From Pyrinomonadaceae bacterium (lineage in GTDB: Bacteria > Acidobacteriota > Blastocatellia > Pyrinomonadales > Pyrinomonadaceae), in contig JAICPV010000006.1 of NCBI GenBank assembly GCA_025929655.1, forward strand, positions 1 to 16,620: a DNA stretch of 16,620 nucleotides, given 5' to 3'. Positions 1-5,878 of this stretch are shown piece by piece. A model generated the notes under the pieces. The model was not told the origin of the DNA. It saw nothing but the letters and a program-made list of their open reading frames with translations, and ran no database searches. A program made the translations under genes and the position numbers. Position 1 is the first letter of the stretch, and every line of letters begins with the position of its first letter.

Positions 1-274
1 GGTAAAGCCGGATCGACGCGATCGGCGTCTTCAGCTCATGCGTGACCGAATTCAAAAATGTGTCGTGCTGCTCGTTGCGCCGTATTTCTCGTACGAGAAA
101 GATCGTATTCAAGATCAGGCCCGTAATTATCAACGCGAAGAAAACTATCCCGATCACGAGAAGCACAACCTCGCGCGCATTCAAGAGGATCCATCCGACG
201 TTCAGAGCAACTGCCAGACCGGAAAGGGATATCCCGAGAGCAAGGAAAAATATTGCTGTCTTTCTGCGGCGCAT
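1..274 (-). CDS. Sensor histidine kinase, N-terminal part (gene continues beyond left edge)
   Basis: Only the first 91 codons are in the window; the reading frame is open through base 1. Translation on the minus strand from ATG at 274-272 gives a short basic N-terminus (MRRRK), a hydrophobic segment at about residues 7-31, a second at about 36-60, and then a HisKA dimerisation/phosphoacceptor segment with the H-box FLNSVTHELKTPI. The predicted phosphorylated histidine is residue 79 (codon 40-38). The two membrane segments are separated by only a few residues, so there is almost no periplasmic sensor; it may sense within the membrane or through a partner. No PAS or HAMP domain is visible before the H-box. 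The frame stays open upstream of the chosen ATG and there is no clear ribosome-binding site, so the start is uncertain. It is divergent from pilB. Whether it controls the pilus genes is unknown; a PilS-like role is only a possibility. Confidence 0.85.
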   Translation of the reverse strand, partial: MRRRKTAIFFLALGISLSGLAVALNVGWILLNAREVVLLVIGIVFFALIITGLILNTIFLVREIRRNEQHDTFLNSVTHELKTPIASIRLY

Positions 275-325
275 CTGTAACGTCGAATTTAGAACAACGG
301 CGTCTAAAAATAAACGGCGCTGAAT

Positions 326-376
326 GGTCAAATTGACCGAGCCGGCCGGCTTGCAGCGGTCAAATAGATATTGACA
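326..376. promoter_or_regulatory. Two GGTCAA/TTGAC dyads upstream of pilB (putative operator)
   Basis: A perfect odd-centred dyad GGTCAA-A-TTGACC lies at 326-338. A second copy of the same half-sites, GGTCAA at 358-363 and TTGACA at 371-376, is spaced by seven bases; its right half is the -35 hexamer of the predicted pilB promoter. Between them is a 12-bp perfect palindrome, AGCCGGCCGGCT, at 340-351. Repetition of one half-site in both orientations suggests a dimeric DNA-binding protein. The identity of the regulator is not visible. That it controls pilB, the divergent kinase gene, or both is inference from position. Confidence 0.4.
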
Positions 377-400
377 CCGGAATCGCCGAAGCACTATTAT
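371..400 (+). promoter_or_regulatory. Predicted sigma70 promoter of the pilB operon
   Basis: The -35 element TTGACA (371-376) matches the consensus exactly. The -10 element TATTAT (395-400) matches five of six positions. The spacer is 18 bases. Transcription would begin near 407, where a perfect 10-bp palindrome ACAACGTTGT (408-417) lies, leaving a leader of about 120 bases before the pilB ATG at 529. No known riboswitch was recognised in that leader, and no Shine-Dalgarno sequence stands directly before the ATG. Confidence 0.6.
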
Positions 401-528
401 TGAGAGGACAACGTTGTTATACATCGTTGTTTCCGTACACCTCGCTAAGTTTTTAGCTCGAAATTACAGCCTTTCCCTTATCCCGCCACAGGTTAGTTTC
501 GAATACCGGATAAGCACTCTACACGCAA

Positions 529-2373
529 ATGTCAGCAAAACTTGGGGAAATTCTCGTCCGCGAAAACCTCATAACACCTCAGCAGCTTCGCGAAGCGCTC
601 GATTACCAGCGCGTCAACGGCGGACGTCTGGGCTCCAATCTAGTCAAGCTTGGCGTTATCTCGGACGACGTCATCACGGCGGTTCTCTCGCGTCAATACG
701 GCGTTCCCTCCATCAATCTCGATCTTTTCCACATTGAGCCCGCCATCATCAAACTCATCTCCCAGGAAGTCGCCCTCAAATACACAGTTCTTCCTATTTC
801 TCGTGTCGGTGCCACTCTGACGCTGGCCATGGCGGACCCGACGAACGTCTTTGCCATGGACGATATCAAGTTCATGACGGAGCTGAACGTCGAACCGGTG
901 ATCGCATCGGAAGCTTCCATCCAGATGGCGATCGGGAAGTATTACAGCGGCTCGACGCAGATCGACATATTCGATGCCGCGTTCTCCTTTGCTCCTGAAA
1001 AAGGCGGCCTGAAGAACGGTAATCTTAAAAAGAACTCGAAGAACGGAAGCAGGGCCGTAAGGATCGACGAACGGCTAGTCGAGTCAGATCTCGCCGTATC
1101 GCTGGATGATTTCGATCTCGCGTCGCACGATTCCGAAGAATTCGAGATCCTCGAAGACAACGAGGAGATCGATCTCGCCACATTGACTCGTGCGTCGGAA
1201 GACGCACCGGTCGTCCGCCTCGTCAACGTGCTAATGGTCGACTCGCTTCGCCGCGGCGCGTCCGACATACACGTCGAGCCCTACGAAAAGGATTTCCGAA
1301 TTCGCTTCCGCATCGACGGCGTTTTGTACGATGTAATGCATCCGCCGATGAAGCTTCGCGATCCGCTGATCTCGCGTTTGAAGATCATGGCGAAGCTCGA
1401 CATTTCTGAAAAACGGCTCCCTCAGGACGGCCGAATCAAGATCAAAGTGAAAGTCGACGATCGTTCGCGCGAGCTCGACTTTCGCGTATCGACATTGCCG
1501 ACCCTTTTCGGCGAAAAGGTCGTTCTTCGCCTGCTCGACAAAGACAAGCTGATGCTCGATATGACGAAGCTCGGCTTCGAACCGGAGAGCCTGGAAAAAT
1601 TCCAGCGTGCGATCGCAAACCCGTACGGCATGGTCCTCGTAACCGGCCCGACCGGTTCAGGAAAAACGAACACTCTATATTCGGCGCTTCAATCTCTGAA
1701 CCAGCCGGAAACAAACATCATGACCGCTGAGGATCCGGTCGAGTTCAACCTGCAGGGCATCAACCAGGTGCAGATGAAGGAACAGATCGGTTTGAATTTT
1801 GCAGCTTCCCTTCGTTCGTTCCTCCGGCAGGACCCGAACATCATCCTGGTCGGCGAGATACGGGACTTCGAAACAGCCGAGATCGCGATCAAAGCCGCGC
1901 TAACGGGGCATCTTGTTCTCTCTACTCTGCACACCAACGACGCGCCGTCCACCATCTCGCGTCTGGTGAACATGGGTATCGAACCTTTCCTCGTCGCAAC
2001 GAGTATTAATCTCATTCAGGCCCAGAGACTGATCCGCCGCATCTGCAGCGAATGCAAAGAAGAGACCCACGTTCCGGTCGAAGGGCTGATCGAGATCGGC
2101 TTTAGCAAAGAAGAAGCGAAGAAATTGAAATTGTATAAAGGCCGCGGCTGCGAAACCTGCTTGAATACGGGCTTTAAGGGTCGCGTGGGTTTGTACGAAG
2201 TGATGGAAGTAACTGACGAGCTTCGCGAACTGATCATCATCGGCGCCAGCGCCATCGAGCTTCGCCGCAAGGCGATAGAGCTCGGGATGATCACGCTCCG
2301 CGGATCGGGTTTGTGCAAATTGAGGGAAGGGATAACGACGATCGAAGAGGTCGTGAAGGAAACGGTGGCGTAA
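529..2373 (+). CDS. pilB: Type IV pilus extension ATPase PilB (GspE/PilB family) with MshEN domain
   Basis: A 614-residue secretion ATPase that powers pilin polymerisation at the inner membrane. The N-terminus carries two 24-residue MshEN motifs (residues 4-27 and 33-56) separated by exactly five residues, the arrangement known to bind cyclic di-GMP. Residues about 150-215 form a charged linker, first basic and then strongly acidic. The hexameric ATPase core has Walker A GPTGSGKT (373-380), Walker B around NIILVGEIRD (437-446, E443) and the His box HLVLSTLHTND. A C-terminal tetracysteine zinc site is formed by C506/C509 and C541/C544, typical of PilB/GspE and absent from PilT. The start codon lacks a clear ribosome-binding site, but the MshEN motif begins at residue 4, which supports it. 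The neighbours pilT and pilC favour PilB over a type II secretion GspE. Confidence 0.96.
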   Translation: MSAKLGEILVRENLITPQQLREALDYQRVNGGRLGSNLVKLGVISDDVITAVLSRQYGVPSINLDLFHIEPAIIKLISQEVALKYTVLPISRVGATLTLAMADPTNVFAMDDIKFMTELNVEPVIASEASIQMAIGKYYSGSTQIDIFDAAFSFAPEKGGLKNGNLKKNSKNGSRAVRIDERLVESDLAVSLDDFDLASHDSEEFEILEDNEEIDLATLTRASEDAPVVRLVNVLMVDSLRRGASDIHVEPYEKDFRIRFRIDGVLYDVMHPPMKLRDPLISRLKIMAKLDISEKRLPQDGRIKIKVKVDDRSRELDFRVSTLPTLFGEKVVLRLLDKDKLMLDMTKLGFEPESLEKFQRAIANPYGMVLVTGPTGSGKTNTLYSALQSLNQPETNIMTAEDPVEFNLQGINQVQMKEQIGLNFAASLRSFLRQDPNIILVGEIRDFETAEIAIKAALTGHLVLSTLHTNDAPSTISRLVNMGIEPFLVATSINLIQAQRLIRRICSECKEETHVPVEGLIEIGFSKEEAKKLKLYKGRGCETCLNTGFKGRVGLYEVMEVTDELRELIIIGASAIELRRKAIELGMITLRGSGLCKLREGITTIEEVVKETVA

Positions 2374-2388
2374 CTTTTGGGAGGAAAT

Positions 2389-3180
2389 ATGCTATTTAGG
2401 GCAATCGCACTTTCATTGGCATTACTGATCGGCATAGGCGTTATAGTTCCGATGGCAACGGAAACTGTCGAAGCCGGTCCGAAAAAAACGAAGCGGTACA
2501 AAAAGAAGCCGCGAAAGTACAAAAAATATTCAAAGGCGTGGTGGAGACAATATCGCGCCCGGGTGAAACGCAAACGCGCCATGCAGTCCCGCAGGCGCGC
2601 ACTCCGGCTCCGTCAGCTTCGACTCGCAAATGCGGCCAGGTCGGCCGATCCTAAAGGGAAGAATGATTCGGCGACACCGGCCGCACAAAATCCATCGACG
2701 GCACTGCTCCCGTCCGGCCAGACCGCTCCTCAGGGTTGGCAGCCGGCAGGCTCTACGCCGGGCGAGCTTCAATTCCGTATCGACGGGGCAGGCTCCGCTT
2801 CGATATCTGTGGTTGGGCCCGCAATGGGCGAAAGCGTCAACAGCGTTCGCAACTCGATGCTGGCAGGCGTTCCGACAACGTCACTTCGCCGCGAAGTTAT
2901 CAACCGCATGGTCCGTGAGAACGGCTGGGTCGTTAATGACTACGCAAAACAGGTCGGCGGAAAAATGGTGTACGTCGTGGTCGCGCAATCACAAGGCGCC
3001 GCCGGCCGTATCAACGCAAGAATGTTCTACTTCGCCGAAGCCGACGGACGCATTTACAGCGTTGCAACGAACGCCGCAGCGGAATCGGCAGAAAAGCTTG
3101 CTGAAGAATCCGAGAAGGTGATCAACTCCCTGCAGAATCGTCCTCGGCCCGTTCAGCAGGCCTCGATCAAGAAAGACTAA
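2389..3180 (+). CDS. Secreted, highly basic protein of unknown function inside the pilus operon
   Basis: I do not recognise this 263-residue protein. ATG at 2389 is chosen because a Shine-Dalgarno GGGAGG (2379-2384) lies just before it; an in-frame TTG at 2377 falls on that signal. Residues 1-29 look like a Sec signal peptide ending ETVEA. Residues 31-80 contain 25 lysines or arginines and no acidic residue, with a K/R/Y/W-rich start. Residues 86-125 are a Pro/Ser/Thr/Gln/Ala-rich linker. Residues about 125-250 look like a compact alpha/beta domain ending in an amphipathic helix (EKLAEESEKVINSL); the MFYF...DGRIYSV pattern is loosely reminiscent of PsbP/DcrB-type folds, which is a guess. It starts 15 bases after pilB stops and precedes pilT, so co-transcription with the pilus motor is very likely. 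Possible roles are a periplasmic accessory factor, or binding of peptidoglycan or DNA through the basic tract. Confidence 0.8.
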   Translation: MLFRAIALSLALLIGIGVIVPMATETVEAGPKKTKRYKKKPRKYKKYSKAWWRQYRARVKRKRAMQSRRRALRLRQLRLANAARSADPKGKNDSATPAAQNPSTALLPSGQTAPQGWQPAGSTPGELQFRIDGAGSASISVVGPAMGESVNSVRNSMLAGVPTTSLRREVINRMVRENGWVVNDYAKQVGGKMVYVVVAQSQGAAGRINARMFYFAEADGRIYSVATNAAAESAEKLAEESEKVINSLQNRPRPVQQASIKKD

Positions 3181-3191
3181 TCCCGCCTCAA

Positions 3192-3231
3192 AGCTGAAGG
3201 GCGACGGCCGCCCGGTCTTCGCCTTTCAGCT
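3192..3231 (+). promoter_or_regulatory. Strong hairpin ending 9 bases before the pilT ATG
   Basis: Bases 3192-3204 pair with 3219-3231 over 13 bp with one G-U pair, leaving a 14-base loop that is itself GC-rich (CGGCCG). No U-tract follows, so it is a poor intrinsic terminator. It could be an mRNA processing or stability element or an attenuator separating the upstream pair of genes from pilT/pilC. It occupies the place where a pilT Shine-Dalgarno would sit, so an effect on translation is possible. Confidence 0.5.
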
Positions 3232-3240
3232 AACAAATAT

Positions 3241-4443
3241 ATGAACTTCGAACAACAAGAAGGCGCCGTGTCGCAGATCACGCTGCCCGAACTCCTCAAA
3301 AAGATGACCGATGCGGGTGGTTCCGACCTCCACCTGACAACGAATTCGCCGCCGCAAATACGCGTGCACGGACATCTTTCAGCGCTTCCGGGTTATGCCA
3401 GCATGACACCCGCCGACACAAAGCGGCTCGCGTATTCCGTTCTCACCGACGCGCAAAAACACAGGTTCGAAGAAAATCTCGAACTCGACTTCTCGTTCGG
3501 TTTGAAAGGTATGTCCCGTTTCCGTGCCAATCTTTTCAATCAGAAAGGGGCCGTCGGTGCGGTGTTCCGCTCGATTCCATACGAGATAAAGTCGTTCGAT
3601 GCTTTGGGCCTGCCGCCGGTGGTGCAGGACCTATGCAAAAAGCCGCGCGGTCTCGTGCTTGTCACCGGGCCGACAGGTTCAGGTAAATCGACCACGCTCG
3701 CGTCTATGATCGACAAGATCAACATCGACCGGCACGATCACATATTGACTATCGAAGATCCGATCGAATTTCTTCACAATCACAAGAACTGTGTCGTAAA
3801 CCAACGCGAGGTTGCGGCCGACACTCATTCATTCGGCTCCGCCCTTCGCACCGCGCTTCGTCAGGACCCTGACGTCGTGCTGGTCGGCGAAATGCGCGAC
3901 CTCGAAACGATCGAGATGGCATTGCGTATCGCTGAAACGGGCCACTTGACCTTTGCCACGCTTCACACGAACTCGGCATACTCGACCATCAACCGCATAA
4001 TCGACGTGTTCCCTTCCGCACAGCAGGCGCAGGTCCGCACGCAGCTTTCACTCGTACTCGAAGGGATACTATGTCAATCGCTGCTGCCGAAAGCATCGGG
4101 CGACGGCCGCGTGATGGCATTGGAAATATTGATACCGAACGCCGCTATCCGAAATCTTATCCGCGAAGACAAGATCCACCAGATCTACTCGATGATGCAG
4201 ACGGGCCAGGACAAGTTCGGTATGCAGACCTTTAACCAGGCTCTCGCGACCGCCGTTCATAAACGGCAGATCACCTTAGATGTCGCGATGCAGCGGACAT
4301 CGAATGCCGACGAGCTTAAGGACCTGATCGAACGCGGTTCCGGCTTGAACACTTCCTACGTCGGTAACGGCAAGCCGGCAATGCCGGCCGCTTCGCCGTA
4401 CGCCCAGGGCCGCCCGATCGGACAACGCCCGCCAACCAGATAA
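3241..4443 (+). CDS. pilT: Type IV pilus retraction ATPase PilT
   Basis: A 400-residue hexameric ATPase that depolymerises the pilus and so drives twitching and surface pulling. The N-terminal PAS-like region contains the typical GGSDLHLTTNSPPQIRVHG segment. The core has Walker A GPTGSGKS (143-150), Walker B DVVLVGEMRD (211-220, E217) and the His box HLTFATLHTNSAYSTINRI. The PilT signature AIRNLIRE is intact at 302-309 and distinguishes retraction ATPases from PilB. No tetracysteine site is present, as expected. The C-terminal tail (about 360-400) is Gly/Pro/Ala-rich and looks disordered. The ATG at 3241 has no Shine-Dalgarno; an in-frame GTG at 3268 preceded by AGAAGG (3258-3263) would give 391 residues and resembles the usual PilT N-terminus, so the start is uncertain. 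Confidence 0.96.
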   Translation: MNFEQQEGAVSQITLPELLKKMTDAGGSDLHLTTNSPPQIRVHGHLSALPGYASMTPADTKRLAYSVLTDAQKHRFEENLELDFSFGLKGMSRFRANLFNQKGAVGAVFRSIPYEIKSFDALGLPPVVQDLCKKPRGLVLVTGPTGSGKSTTLASMIDKINIDRHDHILTIEDPIEFLHNHKNCVVNQREVAADTHSFGSALRTALRQDPDVVLVGEMRDLETIEMALRIAETGHLTFATLHTNSAYSTINRIIDVFPSAQQAQVRTQLSLVLEGILCQSLLPKASGDGRVMALEILIPNAAIRNLIREDKIHQIYSMMQTGQDKFGMQTFNQALATAVHKRQITLDVAMQRTSNADELKDLIERGSGLNTSYVGNGKPAMPAASPYAQGRPIGQRPPTR

Positions 4444-4512
4444 TTCAGTATTCCAAATTCCGAATTCCAATTTACCCAAGAATCTGAAACCGAAATTTGG
4501 AATCTGGAATTC
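4444..4512. repeat. ATTCC-rich imperfect repeat between pilT and pilC
   Basis: This spacer contains repeated ATTCC/GAATT units. ATTCCAAATT (4450-4459) is exactly complementary to AATTTGGAAT (4494-4503). GAATTCCA (4462-4469) is complementary to TGGAATTC (4505-4512). The two pairings cross, so they would be alternative structures. AATCTGAAA (4481) and AATCTGGAA (4501) are near direct repeats. No coding potential is seen. The composition differs clearly from the GC-richer flanks and resembles dispersed intergenic repeats rather than a promoter. Confidence 0.5.
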
Positions 4513-4534
4513 AAGACAGGAGCAAAGAGACGAA

Positions 4535-5767
4535 ATGCCAACATACGTATTCAAAGGACGAAACAGATTGAACGAGCTGATCGACGGCGAACGCGATGCT
4601 GCGAATCAGGAAGAGCTGCGTGCATTGCTTCGACGCGAGCAGATCGTTTTGACCCAGGCTTCTGAAAAAGGCCGCGTCGTCTCGATACCGAAACTCGGCC
4701 GCCGTAAAAAGGTAAGTGCGAAGGAGCTCGCCGTTTTCACGCGTCAGTTTTCCGTCATGATCGACGCCGGCCTTCCGCTGGTGCAATGTCTCGACATCCT
4801 GGCGGAACAACAGCTCAATACATTCTTCAAAGACACACTCCGGCAGGTCCGCCAGAATGTCGAAGAGGGTGCAACGCTTTTTGCCGCTCTCGAACGTCAC
4901 CCGAAGGTTTTCGACGCCCTCTACACCCACATGGTCGAAGCGGGCGAAACGGGCGGTGTGCTTGACCTTATCCTGCAGCGACTTGCGACGTTGATCGAAA
5001 AGGTAGTGAAGTTGAAGCGAAGCATCGTTTCGGCTTCCATTTACCCGGCGGCCGTTATCCTGGTCGCTATCGGAGCGATCGCCGTGATCATGGTGGTCGT
5101 GATCCCGCAGTTCGAGCAGATCTTCATCGGCATGCTCGGGCCGGGCGAACTGCTGCCGCTCCCGACGCGGATAGTGATGGGGATCAGTGGCTTCCTCGCC
5201 GGCTGGGGAGGCCTTGCAATGCTTGTCACGATCATCGGTACAACGGTCGGCGTCCGCTACTATTACAAGACGGAAGGCGGCCGCTGGAACATCGACAAGA
5301 TGCTCTTAAAGGTCCCGATCTTCGGCAGCATCCTGCGAAAGGTCGCGGTCGCGCGATTCTCGCGAATTCTCTCGACGCTATTGTCATCCGGAGTGCCCAT
5401 CCTGCAGTCGCTGGAGATCACTGCCAAGACGGCAGGTAACGTCGTCATCGAGGACGCGATCCTAAAGGTCCGTGCCGGCGTCGAACGCGGTGAAAACTTC
5501 GTCGATCCGCTGAAAGCAACGGACGTGTTCCCGCACATGGTCGGCCAGATGATCGGCGTCGGTGAACAGACAGGTGCCATCGACGCGATGCTCGGCAAGA
5601 TCGCCGACTTCTATGAAGAAGAGGTCGACACCGCGATCGCTGACCTGCTGGCGATGATCGAACCGGTCCTCATCGCCTTCCTCGGCGTCACGATCGGCTC
5701 CATCGTAATCTCCATGTACCTGCCGCTGTTTTCGCTCATCGGAAAATTGGCAAGCGGTACTAAATAG
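4535..5767 (+). CDS. pilC: Type IV pilus inner-membrane platform protein PilC (GspF family)
   Basis: A 410-residue polytopic membrane protein that sits at the centre of the pilus motor and couples PilB and PilT rotation to pilin insertion and removal. It begins with the conserved YVFKGRN segment and has two T2SSF repeats, about residues 67-190 and 270-395. Each repeat includes the G-PL-Q-L motif (AGLPLVQCLDIL, SGVPILQSLEIT) and the E-GE-TG motif (VEAGETGG, IGVGEQTG). Hydrophobic segments lie at about 168-191, 213-240 and 373-402. AGGAG at 4518-4522 is a plausible but distant (12 bases) ribosome-binding site. It is the last gene of the operon before the terminator at 5796. Confidence 0.96.
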   Translation: MPTYVFKGRNRLNELIDGERDAANQEELRALLRREQIVLTQASEKGRVVSIPKLGRRKKVSAKELAVFTRQFSVMIDAGLPLVQCLDILAEQQLNTFFKDTLRQVRQNVEEGATLFAALERHPKVFDALYTHMVEAGETGGVLDLILQRLATLIEKVVKLKRSIVSASIYPAAVILVAIGAIAVIMVVVIPQFEQIFIGMLGPGELLPLPTRIVMGISGFLAGWGGLAMLVTIIGTTVGVRYYYKTEGGRWNIDKMLLKVPIFGSILRKVAVARFSRILSTLLSSGVPILQSLEITAKTAGNVVIEDAILKVRAGVERGENFVDPLKATDVFPHMVGQMIGVGEQTGAIDAMLGKIADFYEEEVDTAIADLLAMIEPVLIAFLGVTIGSIVISMYLPLFSLIGKLASGTK

Positions 5768-5795
5768 GCTCTCGAAAAACGAGATCCGTAAACTA

Positions 5796-5826
5796 AGGGG
5801 CCCCGACTCGTCGGGGCCTTTACTTT
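5796..5826 (+). terminator. Intrinsic terminator after pilC
   Basis: GGCCCCGA (5799-5806) pairs perfectly with TCGGGGCC (5811-5818) around a CTCG loop, followed by the T-rich sequence TTTACTTTGTT. Flanking A/G-U pairs extend the stem slightly. It lies 30 bases after the pilC stop, between convergent genes, and could also terminate minus-strand transcripts coming from the peptidase gene. I see nothing else between 5830 and 5878. Confidence 0.8.
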
Positions 5827-5878
5827 GTTGCGTCTACAGATGGCTGAAGCGCGGCATCTTAACCGGCGCACGGCCCAC

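Noticed and set aside
408..528. Riboswitch in the pilB leader
   Set aside because: Only a weak 5-bp hairpin (444-457) was found, and no conserved cyclic di-GMP or other riboswitch core was recognised.
529..5767. Reading the operon as type II secretion (gspE/gspF)
   Set aside because: A true PilT with AIRNLIRE is present between the two, which type II systems lack, so a type IV pilus is the better call.
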